A DNA stretch of 64,000 nt from Paracoccaceae bacterium (lineage in GTDB: Bacteria > Pseudomonadota > Alphaproteobacteria > Rhodobacterales > Rhodobacteraceae), in contig CP075370.1 in the NCBI GenBank assembly GCA_019454225.1, positions 3,095,649 to 3,159,648 of the forward strand, given 5' to 3'. The translations under genes and the position numbers were made by a program. The notes under the pieces are model-generated. The model was not told where the DNA came from, did no database searches, and worked only from the letters and a program-made list of their open reading frames with translations. The first letter of the stretch is position 1, and the number at the start of each line of letters is the position of its first letter. Shown one piece after another: positions 37,087 through 46,628 of the stretch.

Positions 37087-37537
37087 CTTCCGCCTGTTCG
37101 CCGAGGGGGCGCGGTCGCTGGTGATCACCCGGCACCTTGCCGCCCAGCCCGATCTGGTGCAGCGGGCGCATCTGGACCCGCTGCTGGTGCCCCGCTGGAT
37201 GGGCGGGGGTGACCATCCGATGACCGAGTGCCGGATCGACCCGCGGCCGGGCGGGCGGTTCCGGCAGGTCTGGACCGGGCCGGATGGCGGGACCTTCGCG
37301 GTCGAGGGCACCTTTCTGGCCATCGCACCCGGCCGGATCGAGCATGTCGAACTGTTCGATCCCGACTGGACCGGCGGCGAGACCCGGGTGGTGACCACCT
37401 TCGCGGCGGTGCCGGGGGGCACGGCGCTGCGGATGGAGGTGGTCTATTCCAGCCCCGAGGCCCGCGACGGCGCCGCCGCCTCGGGCATGGCGGCGGGGAT
37501 GGAAGCGGCCTATGATCGGCTTGACCCGATCCTGTGA
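37079..37537 (+). CDS. SRPBCC (AHSA1-like) protein 2
   Basis: A 152-residue paralogue from the ATG at 37079. RHLAAQPDLVQRAHLDPLL and RPGGRFRQVW match the equivalent blocks of copies 1 and 3, and AAGMEAAYDRLD closes the protein. Ligand unknown. Its end overlaps the possible GTG of copy 3 by 4 bp. Confidence 0.88.
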   Translation: MPDFRLFAEGARSLVITRHLAAQPDLVQRAHLDPLLVPRWMGGGDHPMTECRIDPRPGGRFRQVWTGPDGGTFAVEGTFLAIAPGRIEHVELFDPDWTGGETRVVTTFAAVPGGTALRMEVVYSSPEARDGAAASGMAAGMEAAYDRLDPIL

Positions 37538-37554
37538 CCGCCGCGAGGGATGCC

Positions 37555-38034
37555 ATGACCGACAGCGAAATCCGCCTGGCGCCGGAGGGGCCGCAGTCGC
37601 TGGTGCTGCGGGCCGACTATGATGCCTACGGGCACCAGGTGATGAAGGCGCATCTGGACCCGGCGATCCTTGCGGCCTGGATGGGTTCGCCCGAGATGCC
37701 GCTGTCGGTCTGCGAGGTGGATGCGCGGGCGGGCGGACGATACCGGATGGCCTGGACGCGGCCCGACGGGTCGCAGTCGTGGATGGCGGGGACGATCCTG
37801 GAACTGGCTGCGGATCGGCTGGTGATGACCGAACTGCACCGGCCGGACTGGACGCATGGCGAGTTGCGGGTGACGTTGCAGGTGAAGGACCAGGACGAGC
37901 GGGCCTGGCTGCGCCGGGTGGTGGAATTTTCCTCGCCGGCGGCGCGGGGCGAGCTGGCGGCGGCGATGTCGCCGGGCCTGAAATCCTGCTACGGGCGGTT
38001 GCAGGCGGCCATGGACGCGGCGGACGAGCACTGA
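37555..38034 (+). CDS. SRPBCC (AHSA1-like) protein 3
   Basis: A 159-residue third paralogue. I chose the ATG at 37555 because GAGGGA sits 7 bases before it; a GTG at 37534 overlapping the previous stop would add seven residues. MKAHLDPAILAAWMG and RAGGRYRMAW align with the other copies. It is last in the operon and is followed within 10 bp by the dispersed hairpin element at 38044. Confidence 0.88.
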   Translation: MTDSEIRLAPEGPQSLVLRADYDAYGHQVMKAHLDPAILAAWMGSPEMPLSVCEVDARAGGRYRMAWTRPDGSQSWMAGTILELAADRLVMTELHRPDWTHGELRVTLQVKDQDERAWLRRVVEFSSPAARGELAAAMSPGLKSCYGRLQAAMDAADEH

Positions 38035-38043
38035 CCGGCGCAG

Positions 38044-38113
38044 GCGTCCCACGATGGGACGCTTTGCGGATCAAGCGATTTCAATGGCTTGACCAGCCCC
38101 CGTTAACGATCTG
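38044..38113. repeat. Dispersed hairpin element (copy 1)
   Basis: GCGTCCCA-CGA-TGGGACGC forms an 8-bp stem with a 3-nt loop. About 30 bases later comes TCAATGGCTTGACCA and then GTTAACGATCTG. The same order and sequence recur at 63456. Both copies lie between convergent genes. Confidence 0.75.
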
Positions 38114-38614
38114 TCAAGACTTGTCCGGGGTGGCAGGGGCGGCGCCCGCAGATTGCGCGGCGCGGGCGGCGGCGTGGCGGGCCAGCGCCTGCGGGGGCCA
38201 GTGGTCGCGCCGGTCATAGTATTCGGGCACGGCGGGAACACCGGGGGGAAGCTGCACCCAGGGCAGTTTCGTCGAGGTGAAGATGTGGATGTCGGGCGGG
38301 CAGGCCGCCGGATCGGCCAGGGTGCCGACGCGCACGAAGGCAAAGCCGCGCCCCGCCCCGGGATAATGCGACCACAGGGCGACGTGGCAGACGGGGCAGC
38401 GCAGGATGATCTGGCCGCCGCCCGAGGCCGAGGGGGTGGCAACCTCGACCGGCGGGCGGCCGGTGACGGCGATCAGCGCGGTCTCGATCAGCGCGTTCAG
38501 CGCATGGGCGGTGCCGGTCTCGCGCTGGCACCAGGTGCAGTGGCAGGCGTGGGTGAAGAGCGGCCGGTCGCCAAGCCGGTAGCGGACCGTCCCGCAGGTG
38601 CAACGTCCTTCCAT
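38114..38614 (-). CDS. GFA-family (CENP-V/GFA) zinc protein
   Basis: A 166-residue protein of the glutathione-dependent formaldehyde-activating (GFA) family. Zinc-binding cysteines are visible in EGRCTCGTVRY, HACHCTWCQRETG and LRCPVCH, the full GFA pattern. The name-giving activity is disputed and most relatives are uncharacterised. The start is the ATG at 38614. It converges with the SRPBCC operon and lies between murD and ftsW on the dcw strand, 81 bp from murD. Confidence 0.87.
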   Translation of the reverse strand: MEGRCTCGTVRYRLGDRPLFTHACHCTWCQRETGTAHALNALIETALIAVTGRPPVEVATPSASGGGQIILRCPVCHVALWSHYPGAGRGFAFVRVGTLADPAACPPDIHIFTSTKLPWVQLPPGVPAVPEYYDRRDHWPPQALARHAAARAAQSAGAAPATPDKS

Positions 38615-38695
38615 GCCGGGCCTCCATGCCTGAACCGGACAGAACGGACCATGACCGCAGCCGGGGGTCAAGCCGCGCGCGACCGGCGGCGGCCG

Positions 38696-40096
38696 TCAGC
38701 GCGGCAGCGCCGCCACCTGGGCCGCGAAATCGTCGCCGCGTTTCTCGAAGTTCGGATACTGGTCGAAGCTGGCGGCGGCGGGAGCCAGCAGCACGACATC
38801 GCCGGGCTGCGCCTCGGCGGCGGCGCGGGCCACGGCGCGGGCCATCGTCTCGCAGATCTCATGCGGCGTATCGCCGATCTGCAGGGCGAAGTCGCGGGCG
38901 GAATGGCCGATGAGATAGGCCTTGGCCACGGCCCCCAGATGCGGCGCAAGGGCCGCGATGCCGCCATCCTTGCCCAGCCCCCCGGCGATCCAGCGGATGC
39001 GCGGAAAGGCCTGCAAGGCCTTGGCGGCGCTATCGACATTGGTGGCCTTGCTGTCGTTCACGAAGCGCACGCCGCCGATTTCGGCGACCAGCTGGCTGCG
39101 GTGCGGCAGGCCGAGGAAGCTGCGCAGCCCTGCCTCGATCGCCCGGGGCCCGAGACCCAGGGTGCGCGCGGCGGCATAGGCGGCGCAGGCGTTCTGGTGG
39201 TTGTGCGCGCCCGGCAGGCCGGCAATGTCGCGCAGGTCGATCGCGGCAACCTGCCGCCCCTTGCGCCATTCCGCCAGAAACCCCTTGCGGGCAAAGACCG
39301 ACCATCCGAACCCGTCCAGTTTCTGCCCCGACGAGATGCGGATCACCCGGTCGTCATCGGCCCCCTGCCCCATCTGGTTGGCCAGATAGAGCCCTTCGGC
39401 TTCGTCGACGCCGATCACGGCGCGGTCAGGCCCGCCCTGGGTGAACAGCCGCGCCTTGGCCGCGAAATATCCCCCCATCCCGCCGTGGCGGTCCAGATGG
39501 TCGGGCGACAGGTTGGTGAACACCGCCACATCCGGCGTCAGCGCACGGGCCAGGTCGGTCTGGTAGGACGAAAGCTCGAGCACCACCACCTCGCCGTCGC
39601 GGGCGGGGTCGAGGTCGAGCACGCCGCGCCCGATGTTGCCCGCCATCTGCACGGGCCGCCCGGATTCCGCGAGGACATGATGGATCAGGGCGGTTGTCGT
39701 GGACTTGCCGTTCGATCCGGTCACGCAGACCACGCGGGGCGTCTGGTCGAAGCTGTCCCAGGCGCCGGTGGCGAAGGAGCGGAAGAACAGGCCGATGTCG
39801 TTGTCGACCGGCACGCCCTCGGCCAGGGCGCGGGCGATCACCGGATGCGGCCGGGGGTAGAGATGCGGGATGCCGGGCGAGGTGACCAGCGCCGCCACCC
39901 CGTCGAGCGCGCCGGCGCGCGTCAGGTCATGCAGGGCCAGCCCGGCGGCGGTGGCGCGGTCGCGGCTTTCGGGGCTGTCGTCCCACAGGAGCGGCGTGGC
40001 GCCGCCCGCGGCCAGCGCCGCCGCCGTGGCCATGCCCGACCGTCCGAGTCCCAGCACGGCGATGCGCGCGCCCTCATAGCCCCTGACCGGAATCAT
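38696..40096 (-). CDS. murD: UDP-N-acetylmuramoylalanine-D-glutamate ligase MurD
   Basis: Adds D-Glu in peptidoglycan precursor synthesis. 466 residues; [15 protein letters not shown] starts the UDP-binding domain, [13 protein letters not shown] is the P-loop and [17 protein letters not shown] the C-terminal signature. It is separated from mraY by three inserted genes and from ftsW by a GFA gene and an opposite-strand operon. Confidence 0.97.
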   Translation of the reverse strand: MIPVRGYEGARIAVLGLGRSGMATAAALAAGGATPLLWDDSPESRDRATAAGLALHDLTRAGALDGVAALVTSPGIPHLYPRPHPVIARALAEGVPVDNDIGLFFRSFATGAWDSFDQTPRVVCVTGSNGKSTTTALIHHVLAESGRPVQMAGNIGRGVLDLDPARDGEVVVLELSSYQTDLARALTPDVAVFTNLSPDHLDRHGGMGGYFAAKARLFTQGGPDRAVIGVDEAEGLYLANQMGQGADDDRVIRISSGQKLDGFGWSVFARKGFLAEWRKGRQVAAIDLRDIAGLPGAHNHQNACAAYAAARTLGLGPRAIEAGLRSFLGLPHRSQLVAEIGGVRFVNDSKATNVDSAAKALQAFPRIRWIAGGLGKDGGIAALAPHLGAVAKAYLIGHSARDFALQIGDTPHEICETMARAVARAAAEAQPGDVVLLAPAAASFDQYPNFEKRGDDFAAQVAALPR

Positions 40097-40171
40097 CGCT
40101 GCCCCCCACGTCTGCGGGCATCGACAGTGCCCGGCGGGGCGCGGGGGTGCAAGGCGGGCCGTGGCCCCGGC

Positions 40172-40579
40172 TCAGGCCGTGGCGGCCAGCGCCCGCAGCG
40201 CGGCCAGCGCGCGATCGGCCATGGGTTCGGGCACGAAGACATGGTCGTGGTGATAGGCGGCGATGACATTCGCGGGAATCGCCTGGGCCTGAAGCGCGGC
40301 CGCGACGGCGGCGGTCAGGCCCACGGCCTCGAGCGCGGACCAGACCTGCAGGGTGATCTGCGCCATCGGCAGCGTGGTGTCGAACCCGGCGGCGCGGGCC
40401 AGGTCGAGCGGCAGGACCAGCGTCACCCCCTCGGCCTCGCGGAAGGTGGCGAGGGCCTGCGCGGCCAGCCCGGCCGGGTCGGGCGTGGTGACGAAGACCC
40501 AGGCACCGGGCTGGCGCTGCGGGTTCAGGCCGCGCAGCAGGGCGGCGGGATCGCGGACGGGGCCGGGGGCATCGGGCAT
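40172..40579 (-). CDS. ACT-domain protein (ACT_3/DUF2241 type)
   Basis: About 135 residues from the ATG at 40579, which has GGTGA five bases before it; 40591 is an alternative overlapping the SDR stop. The sequence LNPQRQPGAWVFVTTPDP and a second half ending YHHDHVFVP resemble the double-ACT family once called DUF2241. ACT domains bind amino acids; the regulatory target is unknown. Part of the three-gene insertion between mraY and murD. Confidence 0.78.
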   Translation of the reverse strand: MPDAPGPVRDPAALLRGLNPQRQPGAWVFVTTPDPAGLAAQALATFREAEGVTLVLPLDLARAAGFDTTLPMAQITLQVWSALEAVGLTAAVAAALQAQAIPANVIAAYHHDHVFVPEPMADRALAALRALAATA

Positions 40580-40584
40580 CGCGG

Positions 40585-41262
40585 TCACCATGCGATCGGC
40601 TGGCGGTTGCGGAAGAAGCCGCCGGTCGGCCCGTCATCGGGCAGCAGCGCCAGCCACAGCGGCGTGTCGGCGCCCTGTTCGGGCGTCAGGGGGGCGTCGG
40701 CGCCGCCCATGCGGGTGGCCACCCAGCCGGGGCAGCAGGCGTTGACCTTGACGAAGGGCGGCAGGTCGCGCGCCAGGGCCCGGGTCAGCGCGTTGAGCGC
40801 GGCCTTGGCCACGCCATAGGCGCCGGGGCCTTCCAGCCCTTCGGCATGGGCGCCCCAGCCGGACGACAGGTTGACCACCCGGCCCCAGCCGCGCCCCCGC
40901 CAGTGCGGCAGGTTCAGCCGCACCAGATCGAGCGGGGCGTTGACCATCACCTCCATCGCCTCGGCGAAGTCAGAGCGCGGCGACAGCAGCGAGACATCCG
41001 ACAGGACGCCCGCGTTGTTCACCAGGATGTCGAAGCCGCCGCTGCGGGTGAGCGCCTCGAAACAGCTGTCGGGATCGGTCAGGTCGATGCGCAGGAAGGC
41101 GACCCCCAGGTCGGCGGCGGCGGCGCGTCCGGCGGCCTCGTCCCGGGCGGCGAGGGTGACGGCGCAGCCGCGGGCCCGCAGCCCCGCCGCGATGGCCCGG
41201 CCGATGCCGCGGTTGGCGCCGGTGACAAGGGCCGTCGGGTGCAGCGGCCGGGGTTCAGGCAC
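40585..41262 (-). CDS. Short-chain dehydrogenase/reductase
   Basis: A 225-residue classical SDR. ALVTGANRGIGRAI is the cofactor motif, ILVNNAGV the central motif, and the catalytic Ser and YxxxK are in LSSGW and AYGVAKAAL. The start is taken as the GTG at 41262, which overlaps the LysE stop by 8 bp; a TTG at 41274 is possible. Substrate unknown. Confidence 0.88.
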   Translation of the reverse strand: MPEPRPLHPTALVTGANRGIGRAIAAGLRARGCAVTLAARDEAAGRAAAADLGVAFLRIDLTDPDSCFEALTRSGGFDILVNNAGVLSDVSLLSPRSDFAEAMEVMVNAPLDLVRLNLPHWRGRGWGRVVNLSSGWGAHAEGLEGPGAYGVAKAALNALTRALARDLPPFVKVNACCPGWVATRMGGADAPLTPEQGADTPLWLALLPDDGPTGGFFRNRQPIAW

Positions 41263-41884
41263 GGTCGGCCGCAAGCTTGAGCCCCAGGCCCACCAGGATC
41301 GCGCCGCCCGCCCGCGACAGCCAGACCTGCATCCGCTGCGACCGGGCCAGCCCGCGCGACAGGGTTGCGGCGGCGGCGACGGCGACCAGGTCTGCGGCGG
41401 TGAACAACAGGTTGACGATGGCGCCGAGGACCAGGAACTGCGCCCAGACCGGCAGCGAGGCGGCCGGGTCGACGAACTGCGGCAGGAAGGCCAGGAAGAA
41501 GATCGCGGTCTTGGGGTTCAGCACCTCGACCGCGACGGACTGGCGGAAGGCGGCGGCGGGGCTGCGGCGCGGCAGGGCGGGGCCCGGCGCCTCGGCCGCG
41601 CGGGCGCGCAGCATCTGCAGCCCCAGCCAGACCAGATAGGCCGCCCCGGCCAGCTTGACCGCCATGAACAGCGCGGGCACGGCATGGAACACCGCCGACA
41701 GCCCCGCCGTCGCCGCCAGCACATGCGCCCAGCCGCCGATGTGGATGCCGAGGGTCGCCATCAGCCCGGCGCGGCGCCCCCCCGCCAGCGTGCGGGCCGC
41801 CGTGTAGAGCATGGCCGGACCGGGCATCGCCGCGAAGATCAGCCCGGCGAGGAGAAAGGCGGTCATCAATTCGTAGGATGGCAT
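41255..41884 (-). CDS. LysE/RhtB-family amino-acid exporter
   Basis: A 209-residue membrane protein with about six helices. MPGPAMLYTAARTLAGGRRAGL near the N-terminus and EVLNPKTAIFFLAFLPQFV in the middle are the RhtB/LysE family motifs. Members export amino acids such as lysine, homoserine or threonine; the specificity here cannot be read. First gene of the LysE-SDR-ACT set. Confidence 0.92.
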   Translation of the reverse strand: MPSYELMTAFLLAGLIFAAMPGPAMLYTAARTLAGGRRAGLMATLGIHIGGWAHVLAATAGLSAVFHAVPALFMAVKLAGAAYLVWLGLQMLRARAAEAPGPALPRRSPAAAFRQSVAVEVLNPKTAIFFLAFLPQFVDPAASLPVWAQFLVLGAIVNLLFTAADLVAVAAAATLSRGLARSQRMQVWLSRAGGAILVGLGLKLAADRA

Positions 41885-42447
41885 GTGCGGGTCCTGTTGC
41901 GGGGCCTGGAGGGGCGGATCGGCCCCGGGGCGGGCGATGGTGAAGGTCGGGGTCGTGCGGATGGCGGTGGCCGCGCGGGGTCCGGGGGGCGATCCCCGGG
42001 GGGCGGTCCTTGGCGATGGTATCGGTGTTGCACGTGCCGGTGGCCGTGTTCAAGCGGCGCGTGGTGGTGCGGCGGTCATCCGCCGCGGTCAGCTGCGGCC
42101 AGGACGAAGGGCATGAGGCCGGGACGCCCGGCGGTGGCCAGGATGGCAGGGCCGGGCCGCGCAGGGCATCGGAGGCGGGGGGAGTTGGCGCCGAACCGGA
42201 TGGCGGCCGCCGGAACCGCGGTCACGCCCGCGCGCGTGATCGGCGATGGACCGCGAGGGCAGGCACGGGGGGACCGTGCAGTGCGAAGGCGCATCGGATG
42301 GGCCGAACGGCCCGGCCGCCGGCTGACCCGACGCGGCGCGGAAGCCGCGACAACCGGTCAGAGCGGCACGCCATCATCGGTCCCGCGACAAGCCGGGCAG
42401 CGCCCCGCCCCGCGCCTTCGGCAGGGGTGCCGGGGATCGTCGGGCCG
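41885..42447. other. 563-bp gap between mraY and the LysE gene
   Basis: Very GC-rich with no convincing gene. Open frames on both strands are Arg/Pro/Gly-rich shadows without ribosome sites or recognisable motifs. No repeat family of the window occurs here. It may be decayed coding sequence; it probably holds the promoter for the LysE-SDR-ACT genes. Confidence 0.5.
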
Positions 42448-43530
42448 CTAGCGCACCTTCAGCGTGGCAAGGCCGATCAGCGCGAGGATCAGCGAGATGA
42501 TCCAGAAACGGATCACGATCTGCGGTTCGGCCCAGCCCTTCTTCTCGAAATGGTGGTGGATCGGGGCCATCAGGAAGATGCGTTTCTTGGTGCGCTTGTA
42601 GTAGAGCACCTGGATGATGACGCTCAGCGCCTCGACCACGAAGAGGCCGCCGACGATGGCCAGCACGATTTCATGCTTGATGCAGACGGCGATGGCGCCA
42701 AGCGCGCCGCCGAGCGCCAGCGATCCGGTGTCGCCCATGAACACGGCCGCAGGGGGGGCGTTGTACCACAGGAAGCCGAGGCCCGCGCCGAACAGCGCGG
42801 CGGCAAAGATCAGCAGTTCGCCCGTGCCGGGCACGAAATGGACGCCGAGGTATTCGGTGAAGTTGTAGTTGCCGACGACATAGGCAATCACCCCCAGCGT
42901 GCCGCCCGCGATCATCACCGGCATGATCGCCAGACCGTCGAGTCCGTCCGTCAGGTTCACGGCGTTGGCGGCGCCGACGATCACGATCATGCCGAACGGC
43001 ACGAAGAACAGGCCGAGATCGAGCAGCATGTTCTTGAACACCGGCACGGCAAGCTGGTCGGTCAGGGCCTCGGGATGGAACCGTGCGGCGGCGTATGTGG
43101 CCAGGGCCGCGATCACCAGACCCAGCAGGAAGCGGATGCGCGACGATACGCCCTTGGTGTTCTGCTTGGTCACCTTCTTGTAGTCGTCGGCAAAGCCGAT
43201 CAGCCCGAAGGCCAGCGTCACGCCGACCACGATCCAGACATAGGGATTGTCGAGCCGGGCCCACATCAGGGTGGAGAACAGGAGCGCCGAAAGGATCAGC
43301 AGACCGCCCATCGTGGGGGTGCCCGCCTTGGCGAAATGCGTCGCCGGGCCGTCGTCGCGGATCGGCTGGCCCTTGCCCTGCTTGCGGCGCAGCAGGTCGA
43401 TCAGCGGGCGGCCGAACATGAAGCCGAAGACAAGCGCAGTCAGGAACGCCGCGCCCGCGCGGAAGGTGATGTAGCGGAAGAGGTTGAACACATCCCCGCC
43501 CGCAGAGAATTCGGTCAGTCCGTAGAGCAT
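42448..43530 (-). CDS. mraY: Phospho-N-acetylmuramoyl-pentapeptide transferase MraY
   Basis: Makes lipid I by transferring phospho-MurNAc-pentapeptide to undecaprenyl phosphate. 360 residues with about ten membrane helices. [11 protein letters not shown], the catalytic [22 protein letters not shown] and [13 protein letters not shown] are all present. It ends the first contiguous half of the dcw cluster (mraZ to mraY). Confidence 0.98.
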   Translation of the reverse strand: MLYGLTEFSAGGDVFNLFRYITFRAGAAFLTALVFGFMFGRPLIDLLRRKQGKGQPIRDDGPATHFAKAGTPTMGGLLILSALLFSTLMWARLDNPYVWIVVGVTLAFGLIGFADDYKKVTKQNTKGVSSRIRFLLGLVIAALATYAAARFHPEALTDQLAVPVFKNMLLDLGLFFVPFGMIVIVGAANAVNLTDGLDGLAIMPVMIAGGTLGVIAYVVGNYNFTEYLGVHFVPGTGELLIFAAALFGAGLGFLWYNAPPAAVFMGDTGSLALGGALGAIAVCIKHEIVLAIVGGLFVVEALSVIIQVLYYKRTKKRIFLMAPIHHHFEKKGWAEPQIVIRFWIISLILALIGLATLKVR

Positions 43531-43589
43531 CGCACTCGTCCCTTTCGCGGTCCGTTCGCCCGGACCATCGTTTCGCGCGGCCCCGCCCG

Positions 43590-45026
43590 TCAGGCCGTGT
43601 CGTCCGTCCGGGCGCCCTGCCCCAATTTCCGCAGGGCGTCAACCACGAGGCTGACGCGGATGCCCTTTGACCCCTTCACCAGCACCACGTCGCCGGCATC
43701 GACCAGGCTGCGCGCGCGGGCGGCAAGCTCGGGGGCGGTCTCGACCCATTCGCCGCGCCGGTCGCGCGGCAGCGCGGCATGCAGCGCCCGCATGCGCGGG
43801 CCGACGCAATGCACGGTGGCCACCGCGGCAAGCGCGGGGTGGCGGGCGATCGCCTGGTGCAGGGCCTGCTCGGTCGGGCCGAGTTCCAGCATGTCGCCGA
43901 GGATCGCGATGCGGCGTCCCCGCCCGACACGGCCCACGCCATCCTCGGGCGCGCAGACCGCGAGCAGGTCGAGCGCCGCGGCCATCGAGGCGGGGTTGGC
44001 GTTGAAGGCATCGTCGATCAGGTCGAACCCGGCCTCGTCCACGCGGTCGAGGGTGATGCGTTCGCGCTGACCGCGCCCGGCGGGCGGCGCCCAGGTGCCG
44101 AGGTCGCAGGCGGCGACCGCGAGGTCGAGCGACAGCGCCTGCGCGGCGGCCAGCACCGCCAGCCCGTTGCGGGCGAAATGGCGGCCGGGAGAGCGGACCT
44201 TGAACAGCAGATCACCGCCGGCGTGGCGGGCCTGGGCCACGGTGGCGTCGGGGGTCATGCGCGTCTCGGCCAGCGTCCAGTCGGCGCCGGGGCCCGCGAA
44301 GGTGACCACGCGCGCGCCGAGACCGGTGGCGCGGGACAGCAGGATGGATGCGGTGTCGATGTCGGTGGGCAGGATCGCGGTGCCGCCGGGGACGAGGCCG
44401 TCCATGATCGCGGCCTTTTCCCGGGCGATGCCCGCGACATCGTCGAAGGCCGCGAGATGGGCCGGGGCGACGGTGGTGACGATGGCCACATGCGGCGCGG
44501 CAAGGCGGGCCAGCGGCGCGATCTCGCCGGGGTGGTTCATGCCGATCTCGATCACCGCGAAGGCCGCATCCCGGGGCATCCGCGCCAGCGTCAGCGGCAC
44601 GCCCCAGTGGTTGTTGTAGCTGGCTTCGGCGGCATGGGTGGCGCCCTGCCCCGCCAGCACGGCGCGCGCCATGTCCTTGGTCGAGGTCTTGCCGACCGAT
44701 CCGGTGATCGCCAGCACCCGCGCCGCGCTGCGGGCACGGGATGCGGCGGCAAGCGCCGTCAGCCCGGCCAGCACGTCGGGCACGACCAGCAGCGGCGCCC
44801 CGTCGGGCAGGCCGTCGGGGATGCGGCTGACCAGGGCGGCGGCGGCGCCCTTCTGCAGGGCCTGCGCCACGAAGTCATGGCCGTCGCGCGCCGCGGACAG
44901 CGCCACGAACAGGTCGCCCGGCGCCAGCGTGCGGGTGTCGATGGAGACGCCGGAGGCGGTGAAGGGCGCCGTTGCGGTGCCGCCTGTGGCGGCAACGGCA
45001 TCGGTGTGGGTCCAGAGAGGGGTCAA
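43590..45026 (-). CDS. murF: UDP-MurNAc-tripeptide-D-Ala-D-Ala ligase MurF
   Basis: Adds D-Ala-D-Ala to the precursor. 478 residues from a TTG at 45026 ([15 protein letters not shown]), preceded by GGAG; no ATG or GTG lies near the family N-terminus, and the further-open frame would overlap mur[14 protein letters not shown] is the P-loop, [14 protein letters not shown] and [12 protein letters not shown] the central motifs, [12 protein letters not shown] the C-terminal one. A 112-bp gap to murE holds a 15-bp tandem duplication at 45094-45122. Confidence 0.95.
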   Translation of the reverse strand: MTPLWTHTDAVAATGGTATAPFTASGVSIDTRTLAPGDLFVALSAARDGHDFVAQALQKGAAAALVSRIPDGLPDGAPLLVVPDVLAGLTALAAASRARSAARVLAITGSVGKTSTKDMARAVLAGQGATHAAEASYNNHWGVPLTLARMPRDAAFAVIEIGMNHPGEIAPLARLAAPHVAIVTTVAPAHLAAFDDVAGIAREKAAIMDGLVPGGTAILPTDIDTASILLSRATGLGARVVTFAGPGADWTLAETRMTPDATVAQARHAGGDLLFKVRSPGRHFARNGLAVLAAAQALSLDLAVAACDLGTWAPPAGRGQRERITLDRVDEAGFDLIDDAFNANPASMAAALDLLAVCAPEDGVGRVGRGRRIAILGDMLELGPTEQALHQAIARHPALAAVATVHCVGPRMRALHAALPRDRRGEWVETAPELAARARSLVDAGDVVLVKGSKGIRVSLVVDALRKLGQGARTDDTA

Positions 45027-45138
45027 TCGGGGCTCCGGGTGGCGGGGGTGCGACGGGGGTTTCACACCGCTGCCCCCCCGTGGGACATCTGCGGGCAGGC
45101 GACAGCGGGGCAGGCGACGGAGGGGCGCAGTCCTTCCA

Positions 45139-46623
45139 TCACGGATGCCCGTCGAGGGCAGCCACGGCGATCGAGGCCTGTTCGGCATCGTCGAAGGGCA
45201 GGATGTCGTGGCCGACGATCTGGCCCGTCTCGTGCCCCTTGCCCGCGATCAGCAGCGCATCGCCGGGCAACAGCGCATCGACCGCGCGCAGGATCGCCTC
45301 GGCGCGGTCGGGCACCTCGTTCGCCTCGGGGCAGGCGGCGCGGATGGCGGCGCGGATGGCGGCGGGATCCTCGGTTCGGGGGTTGTCGTCGGTCAGGTAG
45401 AGCACATCGGCATGGGCGGCAGCGGCGCTGCCCATCAGCGGCCGCTTGGTGCGGTCGCGGTCGCCGCCCGCGCCGAAGACGATGACGATGCGGCCCATGA
45501 CATGCGGGCGCAGCGCGGTCAGCGCCGTGGCGATCGCATCGGGCGTATGGGCATAGTCCACGAACACGGTGGCGCCGTTCGCGCGGGTGGCGACATGCTG
45601 CATGCGCCCCCGCACGCCCGAGAGGCGCGGCAGGGCGGCGATCACATCGGCGGGCGCCGTGCCGGAGGCGGCGACGAGCGCCGCGGCGGTCAGCGCGTTC
45701 ATCGCCTGGAAGCCGCCGATCAGGGGCAGGCGCAGCTGATGCGTCCGGTCGCCCCAGGCGAAGCGCAGGTCCTGGCCGCGGGCGTCGTAGCGCTGTGCCT
45801 CGATCCGGATGCGGGCGGCGGGGGCGTGACCCACCGTCCAGAGCCGGTGATCGGGCAACCGGTCGGCCAGCGCGGCGACGAAGGGGTCGTCGATGTTCAG
45901 CACCGCGCCGCGCCCATGCGGCAGCAACCGCGTGAAAAGCGCGGACTTGGCCTCGCCATAGGCCGCCATCGTGCCGTGATAGTCGAGATGGTCCTGCGTC
46001 AGGTTGGTGAAGGCCGCGGCGGCCAGATCGACCCCGTCGAGACGGTACTGGTCGATCCCGTGCGACGATGCCTCCATCGCCGCATGGCTGACGCCCGCCG
46101 CCGCCGCCTGGGCCAGCATGCGGTGCAGCGCGATCGGATCGGGCGTCGTATGCGCGGACGGCGCGGCCCATGCGCCCTCGACCCCGGTGGTGCCGATGTT
46201 GATGGCGGCATGGCCGAGCGCCTGCCACAGTTGCCGGGTGAAGGTGGCGACCGAGGTCTTGCCGTTGGTGCCCGTCACCGCAACCATGCATCCGGGCTGC
46301 GCCCCGAACCAGAGCGCGGCGGCGCGGGCCAGCGCCTCGCGCGGGTTCTGGGCGACCACGAGGGCGGTGCCCGCCGCCGCCAGGTCGCGCAGGCGGGCCG
46401 CGCCCTCGGCATCAGTGAGAACCGCCACGGCGCCGTTGGCCACCGCGTCGGCGGCGAAGTCGGCGCCATGGGCGCGGCTGCCGGGAAGCGCCGCGAAGAG
46501 CCCCGCGCGCGGCACGACGCGGCTGTCCACCGACAGCCCGCCGACCAGCGGGTCGGCCCCGCCCTGCGCGGTCAGCCCGAGGTCGGAAAGCCGTCTGTCC
46601 CTTGCCTGCACGAAGGCCCCCAC
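45139..46623 (-). CDS. murE: UDP-MurNAc-L-Ala-D-Glu:meso-diaminopimelate ligase MurE
   Basis: Adds the third amino acid of the stem peptide. 494 residues from a GTG at 46623. VTGTNGKTSVATF is the P-loop, and DDNPRTEDP contains DNPR, the motif that selects meso-diaminopimelate rather than lysine. It starts 5 bp after ftsI. Confidence 0.97.
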   Translation of the reverse strand: MGAFVQARDRRLSDLGLTAQGGADPLVGGLSVDSRVVPRAGLFAALPGSRAHGADFAADAVANGAVAVLTDAEGAARLRDLAAAGTALVVAQNPREALARAAALWFGAQPGCMVAVTGTNGKTSVATFTRQLWQALGHAAINIGTTGVEGAWAAPSAHTTPDPIALHRMLAQAAAAGVSHAAMEASSHGIDQYRLDGVDLAAAAFTNLTQDHLDYHGTMAAYGEAKSALFTRLLPHGRGAVLNIDDPFVAALADRLPDHRLWTVGHAPAARIRIEAQRYDARGQDLRFAWGDRTHQLRLPLIGGFQAMNALTAAALVAASGTAPADVIAALPRLSGVRGRMQHVATRANGATVFVDYAHTPDAIATALTALRPHVMGRIVIVFGAGGDRDRTKRPLMGSAAAAHADVLYLTDDNPRTEDPAAIRAAIRAACPEANEVPDRAEAILRAVDALLPGDALLIAGKGHETGQIVGHDILPFDDAEQASIAVAALDGHP

Positions 46624-46628
46624 TGCCG

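Noticed and set aside
42076-42294. 72-codon minus-strand frame near the LysE gene
   Set aside because: No ribosome site, Arg/Pro-rich and no motif; could be decayed sequence but not supportable.
45094-45122. 15-bp tandem duplication GGCAGGCGAC in the murE-murF gap
   Set aside because: Only two copies, no second site in the window; likely slippage rather than a functional element.
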